Shown here: piece after piece, positions 50,647-57,594 of the stretch
Layout: every line of letters begins with the position of its first letter
Position numbering within the stretch: the first letter of the stretch is position 1
Origin: Anaerolineales bacterium UBA2395
GTDB lineage: Bacteria > Chloroflexota > Anaerolineae > Anaerolineales > Villigracilaceae
Length of the DNA: 64,000 nt
Assembly (NCBI GenBank): GCA_002343775.1
Contig: DDSH01000007.1
Coordinates: 215,603 to 279,602 of the forward strand
Direction of reading: 5' to 3'
Made by a program: the position numbers and the translations under genes
Notes under the pieces: generated by a model
Database searches by the model: none
What the model saw: the letters and a program-made list of their open reading frames with translations, nothing else
What the model was told of the DNA's origin: nothing

Positions 50647-51108
50647 ATGAAATACAAACTCACTATCAACAACCAACCGTACGAAGTGGAGATCGAAAAT
50701 ATCAACGCGCGACCGATTGTGGTCAGCGTGGATGGGCAACGGTTCGAAGTCCAGCCGGAAGCGCTGAATCAGCCTCAGGTTCAGAAAGAAGCGGGCGAAA
50801 AGAAGGAAGTCAAAGACTACCACCCCCATCCCGCTCCAAGCGTGGCGCCATCGCTTAATCCTGCCTTGAGCGGGAACGCGCTCACCGCGCCGCTGCCGGG
50901 AACGGTCGTCAGCATTTTCGTCAAACCCGGCGAAAAAGTGGAAGCCGGACAGGTGGTGCTGGTGATCGAAGCGATGAAGATGAAGAACAGCATTCGCTCG
51001 GTATACAGCGGCACGGTCGCCGATGTGCTGGTGGATATCGGGCAAAGTGTGGCGCACAAACAGGCGCTGATCAAATTCGCCGATGTGGGCGAAGCATCCT
51101 GGATGTAA
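50647..51108 (+). CDS. Biotin carboxyl carrier protein of the decarboxylase
   Basis: A 153-residue protein with a C-terminal biotinyl domain (about 80-153). The biotin-accepting lysine is in VIEAMKMKN. The N-terminal part (KYKLTINNQPYEVEIENI) and the Pro/Ala linker match the MmdC/GcdC form. It shuttles the carboxyl group from the alpha subunit to the membrane pump. Directly upstream of beta with a 2-nt gap. Confidence 0.95.
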   Translation: MKYKLTINNQPYEVEIENINARPIVVSVDGQRFEVQPEALNQPQVQKEAGEKKEVKDYHPHPAPSVAPSLNPALSGNALTAPLPGTVVSIFVKPGEKVEAGQVVLVIEAMKMKNSIRSVYSGTVADVLVDIGQSVAHKQALIKFADVGEASWM

Positions 51109-51110
51109 TA

Positions 51111-52244
51111 ATGGATCTCTCTTCTTTATTACCCGAATTACTGAAAGGGTTTACGCACTTCACCATCGGCAATGGTGTGATGATCACCGCCGCGTTGATC
51201 CTGATCTATCTCGCTGTGTTCAAAGAGATCGAGCCGGTGCTTTTGCTGCCCATCGGCTTCGGCTGTTTGTTGGCGAACATCCCGCTTTCGGGCATGACCG
51301 CTGTCGAAGGCATGATGGGTGTGTTATACAATGCGGGCATCAAATCGGAATTATTCCCGCTGCTCATCTTCATCGGCGTCGGCGCGATGATCGACTTTTC
51401 CCCGCTGCTGGCACAACCGCGTATGGTGCTGCTTGGCGCAGCGGGACAGTTCGGCATCTTCGGCACGCTGATCCTGGCAATTGCGCTGGGCTTTCCCCTG
51501 AACGAAGCCGCCTCCATCGGCGTGATCGGCGCGATCGACGGACCGACGTCCATCTTTGTGGCGACCAAACTCGCGCCCGAACTGCTTGCACCGATCGCGG
51601 TGGCGGCGTACTCATACATGAGTTTGATCCCCATCATCCAGCCGCCATTGATGCGGTTGCTCACCACAAAAAAAGAACGCATGATCCCCATGGACTATGC
51701 GCCCAAGCCCATCTCCAAACGGACGTTGATATTCTTCCCGGTGGTGCTGACGCTCGTCGTCGGTTTGCTCGTCCCTGAAGCGACGCCGCTGATCTCCATG
51801 CTCATGCTTGGAAATTTGCTCAAGGTTACGGGCGTGGTCGATCGGTTGAGCAACGCCGCGCAGAACGAGATCATCAACATCGCTACGCTGTTTCTTGGTC
51901 TCGCCATCGGTGCGACGATGAGCGCGGAAGCCTTTTTGAACCTCGACACGGGCAAGATCATGATCCTCGGTTTGTTCGCATTCGCGCTCGACACCATAGC
52001 GGGATTGCTCTTCGGCAAATTAATGTCGGTGATGACAGGCGGGAAGGTCAATCCGTTGATCGGCGCGGCGGGGATTTCCGCCTTTCCGATGGCGGGACGT
52101 CTTGCAGCCAAGACCGCCAACGACGAAGACCCGAATAACTTCATCCTCATGCACGCGATGGGAGCGAACACAGCAGGTCAATTGGGGAGCGTGATCGCTG
52201 GCGGCATTCTGCTGGCAGTCGTCAGCAAGATCTTGGGAATATAA
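51111..52244 (+). CDS. Na+-translocating decarboxylase beta subunit
   Basis: A 377-residue polytopic protein of the OadB/MmdB/GcdB family. It decarboxylates carboxybiotin and exports Na+. Diagnostic blocks are LPIGFGCLLANIPL, PLLIFIGVGAMIDFSPLL, GAIDGPTSIFVATKLAPELL (with the essential Asp), and the C-terminal NDEDPNNFILMHAMGANTAGQ (given in part). With the three preceding genes it forms a complete pump. Confidence 0.95.
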   Translation: MDLSSLLPELLKGFTHFTIGNGVMITAALILIYLAVFKEIEPVLLLPIGFGCLLANIPLSGMTAVEGMMGVLYNAGIKSELFPLLIFIGVGAMIDFSPLLAQPRMVLLGAAGQFGIFGTLILAIALGFPLNEAASIGVIGAIDGPTSIFVATKLAPELLAPIAVAAYSYMSLIPIIQPPLMRLLTTKKERMIPMDYAPKPISKRTLIFFPVVLTLVVGLLVPEATPLISMLMLGNLLKVTGVVDRLSNAAQNEIINIATLFLGLAIGATMSAEAFLNLDTGKIMILGLFAFALDTIAGLLFGKLMSVMTGGKVNPLIGAAGISAFPMAGRLAAKTANDEDPNNFILMHAMGANTAGQLGSVIAGGILLAVVSKILGI

Positions 52245-52252
52245 AAATAAGG

Positions 52253-52275
52253 AGGGCGACCCGACGGGTCGCCCT
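52253..52275. terminator. Terminator after the decarboxylase operon
   Basis: AGGGCGACC/GGTCGCCCT, 9-bp stem, 5-nt loop, between the beta subunit gene and the convergent membrane protein gene. The T-run is weak. Confidence 0.7.
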
Positions 52276-52281
52276 TGCTGT

Positions 52282-52719
52282 TTAATATTCGATCGCACGC
52301 GGCTTGCGGACCTTTTCCAACAGCCTCGTCACCAGCATCCCGCCGGGAACCGCTAAAATGAACGAGAGCAGCGCAGTCACAAGAATGCCAACCAGCGCCG
52401 TCAACCCGATCCAACCAAAAGCGTACACGATCGGATCTTCTTTCACTACTTCCCCGTTCGCGTCCACACAATGCAATTCATATGCCGTGGAAGGTCGCGA
52501 ATTTCCATACTCATCGGTCGTCGTGGTCGCATACGAATAACTTTCCGGCGTGGTAGTTTCCGGGCAGATAAACCCGCCCATGATGCCAATGGCGAAATCG
52601 CTGGCAGAAGATATGCCCCCCGCCATTAAAGCAACTGGCATCACACACGATCCGATCAAAGTTAATAACAAAAACCAGATCAAACACCCAGAGAACGTTG
52701 CAGTCTTCGCTTTGCTCAT
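52282..52719 (-). CDS. Hypothetical membrane protein with extracytoplasmic loop
   Basis: A 145-residue protein with two membrane helices, about residues 10-35 and 97-125. The ~60-residue loop between them contains two cysteines (FICPE and LHCVD) and Ser/Thr-rich stretches, suggesting a disulphide-linked outside domain. The layout resembles DUF3592-type proteins; that is only a resemblance. Function unknown. Confidence 0.65.
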   Translation of the reverse strand: MSKAKTATFSGCLIWFLLLTLIGSCVMPVALMAGGISSASDFAIGIMGGFICPETTTPESYSYATTTTDEYGNSRPSTAYELHCVDANGEVVKEDPIVYAFGWIGLTALVGILVTALLSFILAVPGGMLVTRLLEKVRKPRAIEY

Positions 52720-52779
52720 AGAATCTCCTTGAAAGTGTGATTAATTGTAACCGCCAAAAAAGTGACAAAAATCACCCCT

Positions 52780-52807
52780 TTGTACTGAGGGGGTTGTGCG
52801 CTATAAT
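52780..52807 (+). promoter_or_regulatory. Promoter of the PLP enzyme gene
   Basis: TTGTAC, 16-nt spacer, TATAAT, followed by AAGGAG before the ATG at 52847. Confidence 0.65.
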
Positions 52808-52846
52808 CAAAGTTGTCTGACAAATTGTTCAAGGAGACAGATTCCC

Positions 52847-54313
52847 ATGACCACCATTGACCTGACCATCCACAAAGACCGGCGCGCGCGCGCCATTCAA
52901 CGCGCCAAAGAACGCAACATCATCATCCCCACGTACGCCCAAATGAAAGACCCCTCGAAGATCCCCGCCAAGATTCAGGAAGAATTGAAAGGCATCGGGT
53001 TGTGGGATATTCATCCCCGCAACCTTTTCCGAATCACCTGGAAGAATCAACCCATCGCCTCCGGCGGGACCTTTGGCGGAGTCAATTTCATCGAGCTGCC
53101 CTCTTCGCTGACAGGAGTCAAAGCCCGCATCATCGCCATCGTCGGCAAGTGGTTCCCCACCGGCGCGCACAAAGTCGGCGCGGCGTTCTCCTGCCTGGTG
53201 CCGCGCCTCGTCACCGGTCAGTTCGACCCGACCACCCAAAAAGCCGTGTGGCCCTCCACCGGCAATTACTGCCGCGGCGGCGCCTATGATTCCGCTTTGC
53301 TCGCCTGCGAATCCATTGCCATCCTGCCCGAAGGCATGTCGAAGGAGCGCTTCGAATGGCTTGCCAAGGTTGCAGGCGAAACCATCAAAACCCCGGGCTC
53401 TGAATCCAATGTAAAAGAAATCTTCGATAAGTGCTGGGAACTGCGTAACTCCGGTCAGGATCTGATGATCTTCGACCAATTCCAGGAATTTGGCAACTAC
53501 TTGTGGCACTACGAAGTCACCGGTCATGCCATGGAAGAGGTCTTGAAAAAAGTAATGGGACCGAACGATCAATATCGCGGCATGTCATCCGCCACCGGCT
53601 CGGCAGGCACCATCGCCAGCGGCGACTACATGAAGCAACTCTTCCCCGAAAGCAAGATCGTCGCCAGTGAAGCGCTGCAATGCCCCACCCTGCTGGAGAA
53701 CGGCTTTGGCGCACATCGCATCGAAGGTATCGGCGACAAGCACGTCCCGTGGGTCCACAATACCAAGAACACCGATGTCGTCGTCGCCATCGATGACAAC
53801 GCCGTGGTCAACCTGGCGCGTCTGTTCAACGGAGAGAACGGCAAAGCCTATCTCGTCAGCCAGGGCGTTTCTGAAGAGCTCGTCGGCAAACTCGACCTGC
53901 TCGGCTTCTCGGGCATTTCGAACGTGCTCTCCGCCATCAAAGCCGCCAAGTATTACGAGATGGGCGAGAATGACATCATGCTCACTGTCGCCACCGATTC
54001 GATGGAACTCTACCGCTCGCGCCTGCACGAAATGCACGAGGAATTCGGTCAGTACAACGAATCCAATGCCGCCGCCGACTTCGCCCGCTACCTGCATGGA
54101 CAGTCCACCGACAATATGCTCGAACTGCGCTACACCGACCGCCGTCGCGTACATAACCTCAAGTACTACACCTGGGTTGAGCAACAGGGCAAAACCTACG
54201 AAGAGATCCAGGCTCAGTGGTACCAGCCCGATTATTGGACCAACGTCCAGAAGCAGGCTAACCAGATCGACGAATTAATCGTGGAGTTCAACAAAGAAGT
54301 TGGTTTGGGATAA
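52847..54313 (+). CDS. PLP-dependent enzyme of fold type II (cysteine/threonine synthase superfamily)
   Basis: A 488-residue protein, longer than ordinary cysteine synthases. The PLP lysine is in FPTGAHKVGAAF and the phosphate-binding loop is SSATGSAGTIASG, both typical of the tryptophan-synthase-beta fold. The N-terminal 60 residues and C-terminal ~100 residues are extra. No partner enzyme gene adjoins, so the reaction (beta-replacement, elimination or lyase) cannot be stated. The ATG at 52847 is preceded by AAGGAG at a 10-nt spacing; a GTG further upstream would overlap the promoter. Confidence 0.82.
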   Translation: MTTIDLTIHKDRRARAIQRAKERNIIIPTYAQMKDPSKIPAKIQEELKGIGLWDIHPRNLFRITWKNQPIASGGTFGGVNFIELPSSLTGVKARIIAIVGKWFPTGAHKVGAAFSCLVPRLVTGQFDPTTQKAVWPSTGNYCRGGAYDSALLACESIAILPEGMSKERFEWLAKVAGETIKTPGSESNVKEIFDKCWELRNSGQDLMIFDQFQEFGNYLWHYEVTGHAMEEVLKKVMGPNDQYRGMSSATGSAGTIASGDYMKQLFPESKIVASEALQCPTLLENGFGAHRIEGIGDKHVPWVHNTKNTDVVVAIDDNAVVNLARLFNGENGKAYLVSQGVSEELVGKLDLLGFSGISNVLSAIKAAKYYEMGENDIMLTVATDSMELYRSRLHEMHEEFGQYNESNAAADFARYLHGQSTDNMLELRYTDRRRVHNLKYYTWVEQQGKTYEEIQAQWYQPDYWTNVQKQANQIDELIVEFNKEVGLG

Positions 54314-54344
54314 TCTCCCTGCATCTGTGAGTAACGAGTAACAA

Positions 54345-54384
54345 GAAAGTGGAAAGTGGCAATGACCCGTCACTTTCCACTTTC
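54345..54384. terminator. Terminator between convergent genes
   Basis: GAAAGTGGAAAGTG and its complement form a 14-bp stem with a 12-nt loop; CATTTTTC follows on the plus strand. Confidence 0.78.
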
Positions 54385-54418
54385 CATTTTTCAACCAGTG
54401 ACACTGGCAGCAGGCGAA

Positions 54419-55045
54419 CTACGCCACCAGCCCCAGCCACAATAACACCAACCCCAGCATTTGAACAACGTGAAAGACCCCATTATTATCAAAATACCAG
54501 ACAATGCCTTTGCCCGCCTTGCCAGTTGCCTGCACCAGCGCCGCAAGGATCGTCACCAAAATCCCAACTGCCAGCCAACCCGCTCCGGCAAGCGAATCAT
54601 TGAAAAAAAGGTAACCATACGCGCCCAAGGCGAATATCATTGCAAGTGCTTCATAGGCAAGAAACGTCATAAATGTGCCCGGCTTCCACAGGGTGAAAAG
54701 AAAAAAGCCAACACCAACCGCCAGCATGATCGGCAGCGCCACCCGCGCGAGTTGCTCCCCACCCAGATCGAACAGTGACGCAACCACGAACAACCCCAAC
54801 GTCAACCCGAGTGACAAATTTATGGGCATCCACAACCGATCATTCGTCCTTTGCGACATCTGAAATCCATGTGCCACCGCACCAAGGAAGGACGAAACCG
54901 CCAGCAAACCGAATGTCCAAGCCCAGAGATCAGAGCGAAATCCTGCAAGTTGTGAAATTTTCAACGCGGCAAAAGCCGCCAGCAAGCCCATAAAAACATC
55001 GGTAATGGCGGTGACACGTTCAAATGGAGAATGATGAATCAGCAT
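54419..55045 (-). CDS. Seven-helix membrane protein, DUF6962-like
   Basis: A 208-residue polytopic protein with about seven hydrophobic segments. Polar groups recur inside the membrane (MGLLAAF, HGFQMSQRTNDRLWMPINLS, WYFDNNGVFHVVQ). The conserved-looking His and Asn in the C-terminal loop could be ligands. No homology to a characterised protein is evident to me. Confidence 0.6.
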   Translation of the reverse strand: MLIHHSPFERVTAITDVFMGLLAAFAALKISQLAGFRSDLWAWTFGLLAVSSFLGAVAHGFQMSQRTNDRLWMPINLSLGLTLGLFVVASLFDLGGEQLARVALPIMLAVGVGFFLFTLWKPGTFMTFLAYEALAMIFALGAYGYLFFNDSLAGAGWLAVGILVTILAALVQATGKAGKGIVWYFDNNGVFHVVQMLGLVLLWLGLVA

Positions 55046-55083
55046 TTTATGTTCCTTTTTCCATGAATAGAGACGGTCACCAT

Positions 55084-55089
55084 TATAAT
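55084..55089 (+). promoter_or_regulatory. -10 box TATAAT, leaderless start
   Basis: TATAAT ends 6 nt before the ATG at 55096, so transcription should begin at the start codon. Confidence 0.5.
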
Positions 55090-55095
55090 TACCCC

Positions 55096-55665
55096 ATGCT
55101 CAAACCAACGGATCTGATTCTGGTCTGTCTCCTTCCAACTCCGCGTGACTTGGAAATTGCGCGGCTGTTGGGATGGTACCGCATTCCGCTTCGCACGGCG
55201 CCGAAAGTTGTCAGCGTGGATTATCTCGCGTTCTACCAACCCGCTTCCTTCGGCGAAAGAAGCGGACAGGTCGAATTCATCGCCCCTGTGCGCGGACATG
55301 AACTAACCACTCGCGGAGAATTGCTCAAGGACGAGGCGAATCATCCGCGCGCGAAGGAAGAGTATTACAAACTTCAGTTGGGCACGCTGGAAAGGTTGAA
55401 GGAGCCCATCCAGACCGACAAGTGGAAACGACTGACCTTTCTTTATTCCACCGGCGAATATTTGCTCAACGCGAAAACGCTGAACGATCTGGTGGTAGAA
55501 GGCGAAGAACGCCACCTGCTTTGGAAGAGCCTGCGCGAACGCGCCGAAAATGAGCAGCTGTACAAGGCAGACCTGCCAGAAACCGATATTCCACCCGAAA
55601 TTCTGATAGTTTTGTTAGGAATCAAGGAATTGCAAGAGGGGTACACCCCCCGAAGTAACCCTTAG
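55096..55665 (+). CDS. Hypothetical cytoplasmic protein
   Basis: A 189-residue soluble protein without signal peptide or helices. It begins MLKPTDLILVCLLPTPRDLE; the ATG at 55096 directly follows the expected transcription start and lies downstream of an in-frame upstream ATG that is before the -10 box. Charged residues dominate the C-half (RERAENEQLYKADLPETDI). The family is not recognised. It is 41 bp upstream of the receiver/TnpA-like gene and may be expressed with it. Confidence 0.6.
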   Translation: MLKPTDLILVCLLPTPRDLEIARLLGWYRIPLRTAPKVVSVDYLAFYQPASFGERSGQVEFIAPVRGHELTTRGELLKDEANHPRAKEEYYKLQLGTLERLKEPIQTDKWKRLTFLYSTGEYLLNAKTLNDLVVEGEERHLLWKSLRERAENEQLYKADLPETDIPPEILIVLLGIKELQEGYTPRSNP

Positions 55666-55706
55666 TTTCCTTGCCCGACTTTGGTAGAAGTGATACACTT
55701 TAAGTA

Positions 55707-57347
55707 ATGCCTGCGGATCTCTTATTCGTAACCCCCTCTTCCGGCCTTGGCGAGCCAATACGTAGCGCCCTGGAAGAGACGGGCTTTTACAGGGTGCATG
55801 TTGTCAACAACAAAGCGTCCGCCGTTGTACGCGCGGATGAAGTGGGCATTCCGCTTGCCATGCTTGATCTTGCCCTCGATGAAGATTGGGTGTATGAGAT
55901 CGGCATCGCCTTGCGTACCGTACGGCCGGGCATCAATCTCATCATCTTAAGCGAAGAGGATGAGACCCCACCCGCCCTCGATGCCCTGCGACCTTGGATT
56001 CTTGTCCGCAAGCCGTTCAGAATGGCAGATTTTATGACCGCGATCAGTCAACCGCAACCGACTCCCAAAGAGGCTGCTGTCTCCCCCTCCACCACGACCA
56101 CGACCATGCCGTGGCTCAACGACGCGAACAAAGCTGCACAGCACCTCACCCGCCTTACACTGGAATCCTCCGCCCAGGCGGCGTTGATCACAAGAAGGAC
56201 CGACCTGTGGGCATATGCCGGTGGGCTTTCTCAAAATGCAGCCAAGGAAGTGGCGCAGACCGTCACTCGCAACTGGGACGGGCAAAAAGGCTCCGACCTG
56301 TTGCGCTTCATCCGGCTGGAAAGCACCAAAGCCGAGCACATGCTCTACGCCACCCGCCTGACCTCAGAAACCATTCTTGCGCTGGTGTTCGATGCCGAGA
56401 CACCTTTCAGCACCATCCGCACACAGGCAAGCCAGCTGGTAAGCGATTTCGGCACCGATCGCTTTGAACAGAAACCTTCGCCGGCAGCATCAGAGGTGGA
56501 AATCGAGGAAGGTGAAGCGCTCAACATACCTCCCATCTCAGATATTCTTTCCGACATACCGGCACCCAACCCCGAACCGCTCACATCGCACGAGTTTCGA
56601 CTCCCGCAGCGCGAAGAACCGTTCGACCCGAACCAGACGCGCATCTCCGAATCGCTTTCGAATGCTTCGGTGTTCAGCCGCGAGCCGTCGCCCGCGGTTC
56701 GCCGGAGTCAACTCCCGGTGGCGAAAAAGACCAGTGAGGTGCGGAACCAGGCTCAAAGTCAGGAAAGAGGCGAGACGCAAACCGCCTTCGATGAAGTGGA
56801 AGTGACTGCGCCGTCTCGTTCCAAGCCGAGACCTGAAACCCCCATTGCGCGTCCGCTACCCGGAGACGTGGATGCCACGCGCGAAAGCCCATCCACCGAA
56901 GCCGCGCGAAAACTGGTGGTGGAACCGGTTAGCGCGGGCTTGTATCACTTGACGTATGCCTGCCTGCTTGTGCCGCGCTTTTCGTCGCATTACATTACGG
57001 GCGATCTTTCTGAACGCTTGAGCGAGTGGCTGCCGAATATTTGCATTGCCTTCGGCTGGCGGCTGGAATTTTTAGCCGTTCGCCCCGAATATTTACAGTG
57101 GGTCGTGAATGTGCAGCCAAGCACATCGCCGGGGTATCTGATGCGCATCATGCGCCAGCAGACCTCGGAAAAGATCTTTGCGGATTTCCCACGCATGAAA
57201 CGCGAGAATCCGTCCGGCGATTTTTGGGCGCCGGGATACCTCATCATGGGCGGGTCACAGCCGCATCCGCCGCAGTTGGTGCGGGATTACATCCGCCAGA
57301 CACGTACCCGGCAGGGACAGGAACCTCCGCCGCCTTTGAAAAACTAA
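55707..57347 (+). CDS. Receiver-like/roadblock-like protein fused to a degenerate IS200-type (Y1) transposase domain
   Basis: A 546-residue fusion. Residues 1-115 look like a response-regulator receiver: Asp54 in AMLDLALDED and Lys102-Pro103 in LVRKPF are kept, but the N-terminal acidic pair is missing. Residues ~150-255 resemble a roadblock/LC7 fold (AALITRRTDLWAYAGG...ILALVFDAETPFSTI). A Pro/Ser/Glu-rich linker follows (256-400). The C-terminal 143 residues match TnpA of IS200/IS605 (YHLTYACLLVPR, ITGDLSERLSEWLPNICIAF, RQQTSEKIFADFP, DFWAPGYLI). The HUH site DHVHL is replaced by EYLQW (461-465), while the likely nucleophile Tyr528 in VRDYIRQTR remains. It looks domesticated, so cutting DNA is unlikely; DNA hairpin binding may persist. 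Confidence 0.78.
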   Translation: MPADLLFVTPSSGLGEPIRSALEETGFYRVHVVNNKASAVVRADEVGIPLAMLDLALDEDWVYEIGIALRTVRPGINLIILSEEDETPPALDALRPWILVRKPFRMADFMTAISQPQPTPKEAAVSPSTTTTTMPWLNDANKAAQHLTRLTLESSAQAALITRRTDLWAYAGGLSQNAAKEVAQTVTRNWDGQKGSDLLRFIRLESTKAEHMLYATRLTSETILALVFDAETPFSTIRTQASQLVSDFGTDRFEQKPSPAASEVEIEEGEALNIPPISDILSDIPAPNPEPLTSHEFRLPQREEPFDPNQTRISESLSNASVFSREPSPAVRRSQLPVAKKTSEVRNQAQSQERGETQTAFDEVEVTAPSRSKPRPETPIARPLPGDVDATRESPSTEAARKLVVEPVSAGLYHLTYACLLVPRFSSHYITGDLSERLSEWLPNICIAFGWRLEFLAVRPEYLQWVVNVQPSTSPGYLMRIMRQQTSEKIFADFPRMKRENPSGDFWAPGYLIMGGSQPHPPQLVRDYIRQTRTRQGQEPPPPLKN

Positions 57348-57350
57348 GCC

Positions 57351-57384
57351 AACGACCCGATAAGAAATCTTGTCGGGTCGTTTT
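57351..57384 (+). terminator. Terminator after the TnpA-fusion gene
   Basis: AACGACCCGA/TCGGGTCGTT, 10-bp stem followed by TTTTA, 3 nt after the stop codon. Confidence 0.8.
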
Positions 57385-57398
57385 ATGTTAAAAGACTC

Positions 57399-57470
57399 CA
57401 CCACAGAGCACACGAAGAACACAGAGGTGTAATTTAAACACTCAGTGGACTCTGTGCGCTCCGTGGTTAT
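57399..57470. repeat. Phased imperfect inverted repeat (CACAGAG type)
   Basis: Left arm built of CCACAGAG/CACACGAAG/ACACAGAG-like units, right arm of the complementary CTCAGTGG/CTCTGTGCG/CTCCGTGG units. It forms a long imperfect hairpin. The form resembles the element at 3025-3089 and is a known kind of dispersed palindrome in several bacterial groups. Confidence 0.6.
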
Positions 57471-57538
57471 TGATTTCTTAAGTGCCTTTCCATCCACCCC
57501 AAACCTGAAACAAAAGTTCTACTTTGTAAAACGCGGGG

Positions 57539-57544
57539 TATAAT
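57539..57544 (+). promoter_or_regulatory. -10 box TATAAT upstream of polA
   Basis: TATAAT 50 nt before the polA ATG; AAAAGG before the ATG gives a ribosome binding site, so polA has a normal leader. Confidence 0.45.
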
Positions 57545-57594
57545 TTCTTTCACGTTTGATTGAAAATCCTCACCCAGAATCAAAAGGTTTGCTC

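Noticed and set aside
55707..57470. An active IS200/IS605 insertion sequence
   Set aside because: The HUH histidines are missing, the transposase part is fused to a long regulatory protein, and no IS ends or partner TnpB gene flank it.
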